DNA from: Caulobacter sp.
Lineage (GTDB): Bacteria; Pseudomonadota; Alphaproteobacteria; Caulobacterales; Caulobacteraceae
DNA length: 64,000 nt
Assembly (NCBI GenBank): GCA_021741355.1
Contig: JAIOXZ010000014.1
Span: forward strand, 33,250 to 97,249
Direction: 5' to 3'
The stretch's first letter is position 1. The number at the start of each line of letters is the position of its first letter. The notes under the pieces were generated by a model that did no database searches, was not told the DNA's origin, and worked only from the letters and a program-made list of their open reading frames with translations. Made by a program: the position numbers and the translations under genes. Positions 30,026 through 38,779 of the stretch are shown one piece after another.

Positions 30026-31603
30026 CTAGTCCCGGTCCGCCACCGGCCTCAGCCCCTCGCCGAGAATCAGCGTCTGGCGACGTCTGCAGCGGTGGGCGTA
30101 GGCCTTTTCGTCGTCGCGGTAACGCACGGCGCATTTGATGCTGAGGATCTGGTGCAGGATCCCGGCGGTCTGGCTCCTGTCGAAGTCGGCGATGATCCGC
30201 TCCGCCTGCAGACCTTCCAGGCTGACCACCAGCACCCGCCGGCCGAGCGCCGGCGTCAGCGGCGCGGTCGCCTCGGCCTGGTTGCCCGCATGACTGCGCC
30301 GCAGCCAGATGGTCAGCGGCGGGGCGTCCGGCGTGCCGATGTAGTCGCGGCCATAGTAGGACAGGGCGTTGAACAGGAAGCGGTCGTCCACCGCGATCGA
30401 CGACAGCCCGCCGTTGAGGGCCTCGAGCTGCGCCCGCTGGTTCACCTGGCGGGCCATCTGCTCCCAGCCGCGGACGCGCTTGATGTCGTTGGACCGGCCC
30501 AGGGCGTCGACGATCTCGGGTCTTGCGACCGCCACCAGCATGAAGGCCGCCAGCACCGCCTGCGCGCCGAGCCCGCCGATCACCCACCATTTCGCCCGCC
30601 AGCGCATCAGCAGGGCCGCTGTCAGCACGGCCCCGGCGACATAGGCGCTGGCCGCCCAGTTATCGTTGGCCCGCGACAGCAGCGCGCCGAGTGTCACCAC
30701 CGCCAGCGGCGGGACGACGAAACACAGCAGCAGCAGATCCTGCGGCAACAGCTTTCGGCGCCAGGCCAGCACCGCCGCGCCGCCGATCAGGACGCCGAAC
30801 GGCACAGGCCCGAAGACGCCGAACTGGCCGCCGATGAAGCTCAGCATCTCCTCGGGATTGAACAGCTCGCCGCCGAGGTTGGCGTTGGACGCCGTGTGTC
30901 CGACCGTGGCGAATCCGTGGTTGGCGTTCCAGATCAGGTTGGGCGTCAGGACCAGGACGAACGCGCCCAGGGCGAGGGCGGCGGTCTTCAGATCCCAGGC
31001 CCGGCGTGCGTCCCTCGACAGCGCGAGATGCAGGCCGATGGCGATCAGGGCGTAGATGGCCGCGTACTTCGACAGCATGGCCAGGCCGAGCGCCGCACCG
31101 AGGGCCGCCGCCGGGGCCAGCCTGCGCTCGCCCGGCTGCAGCGAGACGTAGGCCAGCAGCGCGAGCGACAGGAAGCAGAGCAGAGGCGCGTCCGTCGCCA
31201 TGATGAAGGAGGACAGGGCGACGCCGGGCATCAGCAGGTAGACGGCCGCCGCCAGCACGCCCGTCCATGCGTCGAACAGCCTGCGGCCGACGGCGAAAAG
31301 CGCGAAGCCGGCGACGCCGTGGAACAGCGGCGCGGAGAACCGGACCCACGGCTCGGCGTCGCCACCGACGGCGGTGGTCGCCCAGATCGCCCAGGCGATC
31401 ATCGGCGGCTTGGAGAAGTAGCCGAAGTCGAGCGTGCGCGACCACAGCCAGTACTGCGCCTCCTCCGGGTTAAGTTCCAGCGGGCTGGCGAAGAGGGCCG
31501 CCAGACGCAGAACCGTCAGCACAAGGACAAGCGTCACGGCCACCCGCAGGGGGCGGCGGCTGTCCGGGAGGGGCGCGGGTTCGGCGGAGGCGTTCAGGGT
31601 CAT
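30026..31603 (-). CDS. GT39/ArnT-like membrane glycosyltransferase
   Basis: 525 residues with about ten membrane helices. The first loop carries the acidic motif in LNPEEAQYWLWSRTLDFGYFSKPPMIAWAI, typical of GT-C enzymes that transfer a sugar from a polyprenyl-phosphate donor to lipids or proteins on the periplasmic side. A soluble C-terminal domain of about 130 residues follows the last helix. The ATG at 31603 is chosen as it leads straight into the first helix; an in-frame extension to 31681 is poorly supported. Acceptor unknown. Confidence 0.85.
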   Translation of the reverse strand: MTLNASAEPAPLPDSRRPLRVAVTLVLVLTVLRLAALFASPLELNPEEAQYWLWSRTLDFGYFSKPPMIAWAIWATTAVGGDAEPWVRFSAPLFHGVAGFALFAVGRRLFDAWTGVLAAAVYLLMPGVALSSFIMATDAPLLCFLSLALLAYVSLQPGERRLAPAAALGAALGLAMLSKYAAIYALIAIGLHLALSRDARRAWDLKTAALALGAFVLVLTPNLIWNANHGFATVGHTASNANLGGELFNPEEMLSFIGGQFGVFGPVPFGVLIGGAAVLAWRRKLLPQDLLLLCFVVPPLAVVTLGALLSRANDNWAASAYVAGAVLTAALLMRWRAKWWVIGGLGAQAVLAAFMLVAVARPEIVDALGRSNDIKRVRGWEQMARQVNQRAQLEALNGGLSSIAVDDRFLFNALSYYGRDYIGTPDAPPLTIWLRRSHAGNQAEATAPLTPALGRRVLVVSLEGLQAERIIADFDRSQTAGILHQILSIKCAVRYRDDEKAYAHRCRRRQTLILGEGLRPVADRD

Positions 31604-31884
31604 GGGCGGGGGGGACGCTGGCCCGCGCCATGGACCCTGTAAAGGCGATCCATGCCCAAAGGTGTCGCAATCTTGCGACAAACCGGCCCAAAAACGCCAC
31701 GATACTTAACGTCGCCTTGCTTCACCGGGACTCCGCTCTATTCTGCCAAACAGGCGTTCAAGACTCATTCCGGGCATCGTCACCTTAGCTTCGCATTGGC
31801 GCGCTATCTCGTGTGGCCGTTACCCGGGCCGGGTCTTTTTTCAGGTTTCAAACCGGCGTCGGGATGAGAGGGGATACTCACACT

Positions 31885-34479
31885 ATGACCAAGAACAAGC
31901 TCGCCTTTGTGGCGACGTCCGCGCTCGTGGGCAGCATGATGCTGGCCTCGACCGCCTATGCGCAATCCACCGGCACCACCGAAGTTGAAGCCGTCGTCAT
32001 CACCGCGACCGCCGGCCAACCGAACATCGACGGCATTATCACCGCCGAATCGGCCCCCAAGGCCAAGGCCACGATCGACCAGGAGTTCATCGCGACCCAG
32101 CCGACCGGTCAGACGATCCTTCAGTCGCTGAACCTGACGCCGGGCCTGAACTTCACCAACAACGACCCGTACGGCTCGTCGGGCGGCAACATCCGTCTCC
32201 GCGGTTTTGATGGTCCGCGCGTCTCGCTGACGTTCGACGGCATCCCGCTGAACGACACCGGCAACTACGCGATCTACACCAACCAGCAGCTCGACCCGGA
32301 ACTGATCTCCAAGGCCAGCGTCAACATGGGCACCACGGACGTGGACAGCCCGACGGCCTCGGCGACGGGCGGCACGATCAACTACACCAGCCGCAAGCCC
32401 GGCAATGACATGGGCCTGATGCTCAACGGCGCCGTCGGCAGCTTCAACTATCGTCGCGTGTTCGGCCTGGTCGACACCGGCGAGATCGGTCCGTGGGGCA
32501 CCACCGCCTACCTGGGCGCCTCGTACCAGAAGTACGACAAGTTCAAGGGCCCGGGCGACCTCGAGAAGTGGCAGATCAACGGCAAGATCTATCAGCCGCT
32601 GGGCGACAACGGCGACTTCGTCTCGCTGGCGATCCACTACAATCAGAACCGCAACAACTTCTACCGCACGACCACGATCGCCAACTTCGAGACGTTCGGT
32701 CGCGACTACGACAACAACGAAACCTATCTGCCGATCGTCTCGACGCCCGCCGTCCTGCCGAACACCGGCGACGTTGACGCCGATCCGTCCGCCAACTCGA
32801 ACTTCTACGGTCTGCGGATCAACCCGTCGAACACCGGCAACATCCGTCAGCAAGCCAAGTTCACGCTCAGCGACACCCTGACCCTCACGCTCGACTCCGC
32901 CTTCCAGTACGTCCTGGCCAACGGCGGCGGCAGCACGACCCTGAGCGAAGTGGCCAGCGCGGTCGGTGACCAGAACCGCGTCACCGGCTCGACCGGCGCC
33001 GTGGCCTGCGGCGCGACGGGTGGCATCGGCTTCGACCTGAACGGCGACGGCGACTGCCGCGACACGTTCGTTCGCTACCACTCGCCGAGCAACACCAACA
33101 CCCGCCGCTACACGGTGGCCGGCTCGCTGATCTGGGAACCGAACGACAACAACACCTTCCGCGTCGCCTACACCTTCGACCGCGGACGTCACCGCCAGAC
33201 CGGCGAGTTCGGCAACATCTCGGCCAGCGGTGATCCGCTCGACGTGTTCGGCGGCAAGGACGGCAACGGCGCCAAGGTGCTGAACGCCGACGGCTACTTC
33301 TTCCGCAGCCGTGACCGCCTGTCCTACGCCATCCTCAACCAGATCTCGGCGGACTGGCGCGGCAACTTCATGGACGACAATCTGTTCGTGACGGTCGGCC
33401 TGCGGGCGCCTATCTTCAAGCGCGAGCTGAACCAGTACTGCCTGACGCAGAACAACGGCTTCTCGGTGCTCTGCACCAGCCAGACGCTGTACGCCAACGT
33501 CGACGGTGATCCGCTCACCGCCGGCGTCCAGCCCAGCGCGAACCTGGTCACGCTGAACGTCGCCGGCACGGGCACCCGCTACATCCGCCCGTTCGCGGCC
33601 GAGGTGGAGTACAAGGACGTGCTGCCCAACGTCGGCGCGTCCTACGTGCTGGCGCCTGGCCACACCGTCTTCGTCAGCTACGCCGAAGGCCTCTCCGCGC
33701 CGCGTACAGACAACCTGTACACGGCCGGCGTTCCGACCACCTCGACGACCGCCGCCGTGGTTCTGTCGGACGTGGATCCGGAAACCAGCCAGGCCTGGGA
33801 CGTGGGCTACCGCTTCCGCTCGCCGTCGATCATCATCTCGACGGCCCTGTGGTCGAACAACTTCCAGAACCGCATCGTCTCGGCCTTTGATCCGGACCTC
33901 GGCTACAGCGTCGACCGCAACGTCGGCGACGTGAAGCTCTGGGGTATCGACGCCCAGGCCGGCTGGACCCCCAGCGACACGTTCAGCCTGTACGCCTCGG
34001 TCAGCTACACCAACAGCGAACTGCAGGATAACCTTCAGCTGGGCCTGTCTCCGGCCCTGACCCCGACCTACCTGCCCACCAAGGGCAAGTCGCTGGTCGA
34101 GACGCCGGAGTGGATGTTCACGGGCCGCGCCCAATGGCGCGTGACCGAGACCTTCACCGTCGGCTTCCAGGGCAAGCACGTCGGCGACCGTTTCACCACG
34201 GACGTCAACGACGAGCAGTCGCCGGGCTACAACGTGTTCGACATGGACCTGCGCTACGCGCTGCCCTTCGGCGCTGAAGGCACGTCGCTGCAGCTCAACG
34301 TCACGAACATCTTCGACGAAGAGTACTACGCCAACATCAGCTCGGGCACGAACGCGAAGGTTGTCACGCGTATCAACCCGGAACTGACCCAGGCGGCGAT
34401 CTCGCGTAACCCCAACACGGCTTTTGTCAGCATCGGCGCCCCGCGCACGATCCAGCTGAGCCTGCGTACCCGCTTCTAG
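31885..34479 (+). CDS. TonB-dependent outer-membrane receptor (ligand unknown)
   Basis: 864 residues. A signal peptide (MTKNKLAFVATSALVGSMMLASTAYAQ) leads into the TonB box region VEAVVITATA. A plug domain follows (GQTILQSLNLTPGLNFTNNDP, NIRLRGFDGPRVSLTFDGIPLNDTGNYAIYTNQQLDPELISK, SPTASATGGTINYTSRKPG), then a 22-strand barrel ending in the aromatic C terminus IQLSLRTRF. A GAGAGGGGA ribosome site precedes the ATG. The 280-base upstream gap presumably holds the promoter, but I see no operator in it. It has a strong terminator of its own, hence a single-gene unit. The substrate cannot be told. Confidence 0.93.
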   Translation: MTKNKLAFVATSALVGSMMLASTAYAQSTGTTEVEAVVITATAGQPNIDGIITAESAPKAKATIDQEFIATQPTGQTILQSLNLTPGLNFTNNDPYGSSGGNIRLRGFDGPRVSLTFDGIPLNDTGNYAIYTNQQLDPELISKASVNMGTTDVDSPTASATGGTINYTSRKPGNDMGLMLNGAVGSFNYRRVFGLVDTGEIGPWGTTAYLGASYQKYDKFKGPGDLEKWQINGKIYQPLGDNGDFVSLAIHYNQNRNNFYRTTTIANFETFGRDYDNNETYLPIVSTPAVLPNTGDVDADPSANSNFYGLRINPSNTGNIRQQAKFTLSDTLTLTLDSAFQYVLANGGGSTTLSEVASAVGDQNRVTGSTGAVACGATGGIGFDLNGDGDCRDTFVRYHSPSNTNTRRYTVAGSLIWEPNDNNTFRVAYTFDRGRHRQTGEFGNISASGDPLDVFGGKDGNGAKVLNADGYFFRSRDRLSYAILNQISADWRGNFMDDNLFVTVGLRAPIFKRELNQYCLTQNNGFSVLCTSQTLYANVDGDPLTAGVQPSANLVTLNVAGTGTRYIRPFAAEVEYKDVLPNVGASYVLAPGHTVFVSYAEGLSAPRTDNLYTAGVPTTSTTAAVVLSDVDPETSQAWDVGYRFRSPSIIISTALWSNNFQNRIVSAFDPDLGYSVDRNVGDVKLWGIDAQAGWTPSDTFSLYASVSYTNSELQDNLQLGLSPALTPTYLPTKGKSLVETPEWMFTGRAQWRVTETFTVGFQGKHVGDRFTTDVNDEQSPGYNVFDMDLRYALPFGAEGTSLQLNVTNIFDEEYYANISSGTNAKVVTRINPELTQAAISRNPNTAFVSIGAPRTIQLSLRTRF

Positions 34480-34503
34480 TTCGAAGCAACCACGACTAAA
34501 CGG

Positions 34504-34541
34504 AAGGGGCGGCCTGAGCGATCAGGCCGCCCCTTTTCGTT
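34504..34541 (+). terminator. Strong intrinsic terminator after the TonB receptor
   Basis: A 14-bp perfect stem (AAGGGGCGGCCTGA with TCAGGCCGCCCCTT) with loop GCGA, followed by T-rich TTCGTTT. Confidence 0.93.
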
Positions 34542-34589
34542 TGGGCGACACTTGACGCAACTCCCGGTCAGGGCCACTTCCCCCGCCTC

Positions 34590-35588
34590 ATGAGCACCCC
34601 TCTCGTTCCCGCTGAATGGTCTCCGCACCGCGCCATGTGGCTCGGCTTCCCCAGCCATGCCGATCTGTGGCGCGAGAACCTCGAAGGCGCCCAGGACGAG
34701 GTCGCCGCCCTGGCCCGCGCCCTGGCCGGTCCTGGCGAGGAGCGGGTGCGGTTGATGGTCTGCGGCGATGACGCCGAGGCCGCCGCCCGCGCGCGGCTGG
34801 GCGACGTCGCCGGCGTTGAGATCGTCCGGGCGCTGTTCGGCGATATCTGGGTGCGCGACACCGGCCCGATCTTTCGCAGCGACGGCCGCGCCGCCGGCTT
34901 CCGCTTCAACGGCTGGGGCGGCAAGTACGAGCTCGAGGGCGACGACCAGGTCGCCGCCCAGATCGCCGCTGCCTCCGGCGCGCCGCTGGACGCCAACGGC
35001 TTCATCCTCGAGGGCGGGGCCGTCGAGCACGATGGCCTGGGCACCCTGCTGACGACTCGCCAGTGCGTGCTGAACGCCAACCGCAACGCCGGCTGGACCG
35101 AAGACGCCGCCGGCGCGGCGCTCGGCAAGGCCCTCGGCGCCCGCAAGGTGCTGTGGCTGGGCGACGGCCTGCGCAACGACCACACCGACGGCCATGTCGA
35201 CAATCTGGCGCGGTTCGTCGCGCCGGGCGTGGTCGCCTGTCCGATCGCCTGGGGCAAGGCCGACCCCAACGCCAACCTCTACGACCAGACCGCCCGCGAC
35301 CTGTCGCAGATGACCGATGCGCGCGGCGGCCAGCTGCAGGTCATGCGCATTCCCTCCCCCGGCTGGATCGACGGCGACGGCGGCCCCGCGCCGGCCAGCC
35401 ACATGAACTTCATCATCGCCAACGGCGCGGTGATCGTGCCGCTCTATGACGACGCCAGGGCCGGCGCCTTCGCCGTCGACGCGGTGCAGAGTCTGTTCCC
35501 CGAGCGCAAGGCCATCGGCCTGCCGTCCACCGCGATCCTGACCGGCGGCGGCTCGTTCCACTGCATCACCCAGCAGGAGCCTGCGTAG
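34590..35588 (+). CDS. aguA: Agmatine deiminase AguA
   Basis: 332 residues. The guanidine-modifying fold shows MWLGFPS, FGDIWVRDTGPIF, FNGWGGKY, LEGGAVEHDGLGTLLTT, HTDGHVDN and the catalytic cysteine in TGGGSFHCITQQ. It hydrolyses agmatine to N-carbamoylputrescine and ammonia, the first step of the arginine-decarboxylase route to putrescine. Its natural partner aguB lies 2 kb downstream on the same strand, separated by a three-gene minus-strand insertion. The last sense codons (GAG CCT GCG) and the TAG stop lie at the insertion joint. Confidence 0.94.
   Translation: MSTPLVPAEWSPHRAMWLGFPSHADLWRENLEGAQDEVAALARALAGPGEERVRLMVCGDDAEAAARARLGDVAGVEIVRALFGDIWVRDTGPIFRSDGRAAGFRFNGWGGKYELEGDDQVAAQIAAASGAPLDANGFILEGGAVEHDGLGTLLTTRQCVLNANRNAGWTEDAAGAALGKALGARKVLWLGDGLRNDHTDGHVDNLARFVAPGVVACPIAWGKADPNANLYDQTARDLSQMTDARGGQLQVMRIPSPGWIDGDGGPAPASHMNFIIANGAVIVPLYDDARAGAFAVDAVQSLFPERKAIGLPSTAILTGGGSFHCITQQEPA
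35575..35584. repeat. Left copy of 10-bp direct repeat flanking the inserted cassette
   Basis: AGGAGCCTGC, inside the last codons of aguA. The identical 10 bases recur at 37648-37657, just before aguB. See the finding on the insertion. Confidence 0.85.
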
Positions 35589-35605
35589 GGGCGGGCGACT
35601 GCGAG

Positions 35606-36070
35606 TTACTGTGGAGCTGCGGTCCGGCACGCTGCGACGGAAATGCAATCCGCCCACGCTTCGTCCGCCAACAGGGCCAAGAGATCGAGTTCATCGCTGC
35701 TGTATCGGCGCACCGCCACGTAGGAGTCGAGCTTCGGCTTCGGCTCGTTGACGATCCGAAAGGCCTGACCAAAACGAATGCCGGCCGCCTTTATCGTTGC
35801 AACATTGCCGACCGCAAAACCCCCGGTTTCACGGACTACCAATGGTGATGCATCGTAGTCGTTCACTGCTGCCGCGAAGCGCTCCGACCGCGTACCCGTA
35901 TAGAAATCCAACCAGCCTGCCGACAGATATGCCTCGTTTGGGCGAAGGCTGAAGGCTGCGGGCAGAACGCCAACCACGTTATTGTCCCCGTCACGCCGGA
36001 GCCTAGCTGGCGAGACGTAGCGGATGATGGTGTGGTCGTCGGGGATCGGTCTTACTGGAGCGCGAGCCAT
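35606..36070 (-). CDS. Uncharacterised protein, third gene of the inserted cassette
   Basis: 154 residues, no signal peptide or membrane helix. Recognisable features are an N-terminal DDHTIIRYVSPARLRRDGD, an AFSLRPNEAYLSAGWLDFY core and an acidic end (SSDELDLLALLADEAWADCI). I know of no named family; the combination of a DH-x-x-RYV start with an LS-x-x-W motif seems to recur in accessory-gene proteins, but that is from memory. It overlaps the preceding gene by 19 bases and is convergent with aguA 17 bases away. Codon use is visibly less GC-rich than that of aguA and aguB. Confidence 0.72.
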   Translation of the reverse strand: MARAPVRPIPDDHTIIRYVSPARLRRDGDNNVVGVLPAAFSLRPNEAYLSAGWLDFYTGTRSERFAAAVNDYDASPLVVRETGGFAVGNVATIKAAGIRFGQAFRIVNEPKPKLDSYVAVRRYSSDELDLLALLADEAWADCISVAACRTAAPQ

Positions 36071-36702
36071 CGTGCGGGCTCAAAAGCGGCTAGGACGGTC
36101 GGCAATCTGGCGACTTTTGTCTTTCCGGCAGCCGAGTCTCGTTCTCCATCGACGGTATAACTCACGATCCAACGCACGACGTCGTTCGGGCGGCATTCTA
36201 TCGTCAAGCGATCCGCTCCCTCTGTCCAGGCGAGGACGATGTTGCCCTCAATATCGAAGCCAAGGCCGGGTCGCTTCACGTGGCCGAGAAGGATTATTAG
36301 TCGAAGGGCCGTACGATAGGATTCGGGCGCAGGGATCGGATCCACCGCTTCCCAATTCTCCTCGCACATAAGATAGTCGAGCTGCGCAAAGAGTCCGGCT
36401 CTCCACTCACTCTCTAGGTGCATCGCAAACTGAGCCGTGAGCGTCTTCAATTCGAAGAGGCGGCCAGCTAAGCGTGATGCTAGCGGATCATTCGCAACGG
36501 TGCGCCATGCAAGCTGCTTCTGTCGTTGTCGATTCAGTGACCGAACGAAGAGTGCTTGGGGTACAGCAGCTCCCATGGCCGTCTGGCTCAGAGCCGGCCC
36601 TGCTGGACTCAAGATGTGGTCCCAAATGCCCCACTTCTTGGCGAAGTCGAACGTCGGATTTGGTGCGCCGCCAGCATAGGGGGCGACAGCGGTGCCGGTC
36701 AT
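36052..36702 (-). CDS. Uncharacterised protein, second gene of the inserted cassette
   Basis: 216 residues. The N-terminal half is basic and helical (VRSLNRQRQKQLAWRTVANDP, ASRLAGRLFELKTLTAQFAMHLESEW). The second half reads PESYRTALRLIILLGHVKRPGLGF then GNIVLAWTEGADRLTIECRPND, a beta-rich section. No catalytic motif is evident. It overlaps the TIGR04255 gene by four bases (ATGA) and the third gene by 19, so the three are one transcriptional unit. The compact overlap and joint AT-richer composition suggest they move and work together. Confidence 0.74.
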   Translation of the reverse strand: MTGTAVAPYAGGAPNPTFDFAKKWGIWDHILSPAGPALSQTAMGAAVPQALFVRSLNRQRQKQLAWRTVANDPLASRLAGRLFELKTLTAQFAMHLESEWRAGLFAQLDYLMCEENWEAVDPIPAPESYRTALRLIILLGHVKRPGLGFDIEGNIVLAWTEGADRLTIECRPNDVVRWIVSYTVDGERDSAAGKTKVARLPTVLAAFEPARWLALQ

Positions 36703-37418
36703 TGGAATAACTCGCGCGCGCGGTCTCGGATCATGCCTTCGAACACTGCGTTCTTCACATCTCGAATTGCCGCCAGCTCATCGCCGAGACGGGAGAGTTG
36801 GGCCTCGGTCTCAGCGTAGATGTCGATGTCTACGATCAAACCAACATGGTTGATGATCGGAGATGGCTGTTTCGAGACTGTCACGTTGGCGAAATAGTCA
36901 CCAATGGGCACGCGCGCAACTATAGCCGTAAAGTCTCCCGCGGGAGCCGACAGGATCGCAGGGCGAGGAGGCACACAAAGAACGTAGTCGGCCGGGTCGA
37001 AGGCTGCGTCGGTGACTGGCACATCGATCCGATTGATGTAGCGAACGCCAAGACGCGTGCGCACGGTTCCACCCCAACCGATCTTTTGGAACCGTGCCAG
37101 TTCGTCGAGAGCGCGGCCAGATAGATCTCCCCAACCCGTATAGGGTGCCAGACGGCTCACGGCATACCCCTGACGACGAACAACCAGAATCTCTGTCGCG
37201 TCGGCACTGCGGTAGCGGTACGATGTCGGCGAACCTTCGGCGACTACAGGAGTGGCTCCGTCGAAGCGGATTTCGACTTCAGATTCCTCCTCTTCGACGG
37301 CGAACCTCGAGACCGCTTGGGCGCGAATCCGCTGCAACAATTTGTCAGAGAGGGCATTGGACCAGCGAACCTCAATGATCCCTTCTGTGACCGGCGGTTT
37401 GGCGTAGGGCGCGCTCAC
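36699..37418 (-). CDS. TIGR04255-family protein, first gene of the inserted cassette
   Basis: 239 residues from a GTG preceded by GGAG. The family marks are clear: PPVTEGIIEVRW near the start, YAVSRLAPYTGWGDL, RTRLGVRYINRIDVP, ADYVLCVPPRP, VGLIVDIDIYAE and the end DVKNAVFEGMIRDRARELF. TIGR04255 proteins are scattered unevenly over bacteria and have no established function. The family is often met among accessory genes. A role in defence would be inference only. First in an operon of three inserted between aguA and aguB. Confidence 0.83.
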   Translation of the reverse strand: MSAPYAKPPVTEGIIEVRWSNALSDKLLQRIRAQAVSRFAVEEEESEVEIRFDGATPVVAEGSPTSYRYRSADATEILVVRRQGYAVSRLAPYTGWGDLSGRALDELARFQKIGWGGTVRTRLGVRYINRIDVPVTDAAFDPADYVLCVPPRPAILSAPAGDFTAIVARVPIGDYFANVTVSKQPSPIINHVGLIVDIDIYAETEAQLSRLGDELAAIRDVKNAVFEGMIRDRARELFQ

Positions 37419-37596
37419 GTCATCTCCGGGATGCGTCGCTAGCTCGGCAAGAACTGACCATTGTTGCCTTGTGCCTGCGAAAGGCTTGCAAGGCTAGTGC
37501 CAGCCCTCAATGCAGCAGCGTACTGCTTCGATGCAATTTTCTCAGGATTGAATTGCCGTACGAGGCCGCTCGAATGCGGTTCATAGGATCGGGCCT

Positions 37597-37623
37597 TTGC
37601 ATTCGGCCGGGCGTTCCTATATC
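37597..37623 (+). promoter_or_regulatory. Possible promoter for aguB near the cassette's right end
   Basis: TTGCAT (37597-37602) and TATATC (37618-37623) are 15 bases apart. As the cassette separates aguB from the aguA promoter, a new promoter within its right end would be needed. The match is moderate. Confidence 0.4.
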
Positions 37624-37647
37624 GGCGCGCCGAGTTTGTTCATCCCT

Positions 37648-37657
37648 AGGAGCCTGC
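37648..37657. repeat. Right copy of 10-bp direct repeat flanking the inserted cassette
   Basis: AGGAGCCTGC, identical to 35575-35584. Here it serves as the Shine-Dalgarno region of aguB, and it is followed by CTGATCATGG, so that GAG CCT GCC TGA can be read as a relic of the aguA end. Confidence 0.85.
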
Positions 37658-37663
37658 CTGATC

Positions 37664-38542
37664 ATGGCCCGGACCCTCAGCCTCGCGGCGATCCAGACCA
37701 GCTACGGCATGGATCTGGACGCCAATATCAAAAAGACCGAGGGCTTCATCCGTCAGGCCGCGGCGGCCGGGGCGCAGGTGATCCTGCCGTCGGAACTGTT
37801 CCAGGGGCCCTACTTCTGCGTCGCGCAGGAGGAACGCTGGTTTGCCGAGGCCCATCCCTGGCGCGAGCATCCTTGCGTCAAGGCTCTGGCGCCGCTGGCC
37901 GGCGAGCTGGGCGTGGTCATCCCGATCTCGATCTTCGAGAAGGAGGGGCCGCACTACTTCAACAGCCTGGTGATGGCCGACGCCGACGGCGCGCTGCTGG
38001 GCGTCTATCGCAAGAGCCACATCCCTGACGGCCCTGGCTATCAGGAGAAGTACTACTTCCGGCCGGGCGATACGGGCTTCCGCGTCTGGGACACCCGGCA
38101 CGGCCGGATCGGCGTCGGCATCTGCTGGGACCAGTGGTACCCCGAGTGCGCGCGGGCCATGGCGCTGATGGGCGCCGAGGCGCTGCTCTATCCCACCGCC
38201 ATCGGCAGTGAGCCGCATGACGCCAGCCTCGACACGGCCCTGCCCTGGCGGCGGGCGATGCAGGGGCACGCGGTCAGCAATGTCATTCCGGTGGTCGGCG
38301 CCAACCGCATCGGCTTCGAGCCCTGGGACGGCTATCCGAACGGCGGCCAGCGCTTCTATGGCTCCTCCTTCATCGCCGATCATCGCGGCGACCTGGTCTC
38401 GGAACTGGGCCGCGACGACGAGGGGCTGGTGCAGACCACCGTCGATCTGGACTTCCTGGCCACCCATCGCGCCGCCTGGGGCTTCTTCCGCGACCGCCGG
38501 CCGGACCTCTACGGCGCGCTGGCCAGCTCCCGCCCGGCCTAA
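37664..38542 (+). CDS. aguB: N-carbamoylputrescine amidase AguB
   Basis: 292 residues. The nitrilase-superfamily triad is visible: Glu in ILPSELFQGPYFC, Lys in YRKSHIPDGPGYQEKYYF and Cys in VGICWDQWYPE. It hydrolyses N-carbamoylputrescine to putrescine, CO2 and ammonia, the step after AguA. The ATG at 37664 has AGGAG at the right distance and gives the standard N terminus (MARTLSLAAIQTSYG). Separation from aguA by the cassette makes the enzyme dependent on a local promoter. Confidence 0.95.
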   Translation: MARTLSLAAIQTSYGMDLDANIKKTEGFIRQAAAAGAQVILPSELFQGPYFCVAQEERWFAEAHPWREHPCVKALAPLAGELGVVIPISIFEKEGPHYFNSLVMADADGALLGVYRKSHIPDGPGYQEKYYFRPGDTGFRVWDTRHGRIGVGICWDQWYPECARAMALMGAEALLYPTAIGSEPHDASLDTALPWRRAMQGHAVSNVIPVVGANRIGFEPWDGYPNGGQRFYGSSFIADHRGDLVSELGRDDEGLVQTTVDLDFLATHRAAWGFFRDRRPDLYGALASSRPA

Positions 38543-38548
38543 GCTCCC

Positions 38549-38696
38549 TTCCTCCTCGATGGAGGAAGGGTCGGGGATGGAGGTGTGGCTACGGTGTGCG
38601 GGCAAGAGCCGATCGGGCGCCGGCGCCTTGCGGAGCCCTTCGCCCAGCTTGGGCGGTCACACCACCACCCAACCCTCCTCCATCGAGGAGGAGGGC
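38549..38696. repeat. Palindromic intergenic repeat, family E
   Basis: The left arm contains CCTCCTCGATGGAGGAAGGG then GGTGTG; the right arm contains CACACCACCACC then CCCTCCTCCATCGAGGAGG, i.e. inverted arms of about 35 bases around a 75-base centre. It lies between aguB and the GNAT gene. Confidence 0.8.
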
Positions 38697-38779
38697 TTTT
38701 CCGAGGGTCGCATCGTATAGTCGAGACGCGTCACATTCCCGGAACGGCTCGGACGGGGCGCCGATTGTCAGGAGTGCGG

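Noticed and set aside
35585..37647. Cassette as a composite transposon or integron cassette
   Set aside because: No transposase, integrase, attC-like or terminal inverted repeat was seen; only the 10-bp direct repeat is present.
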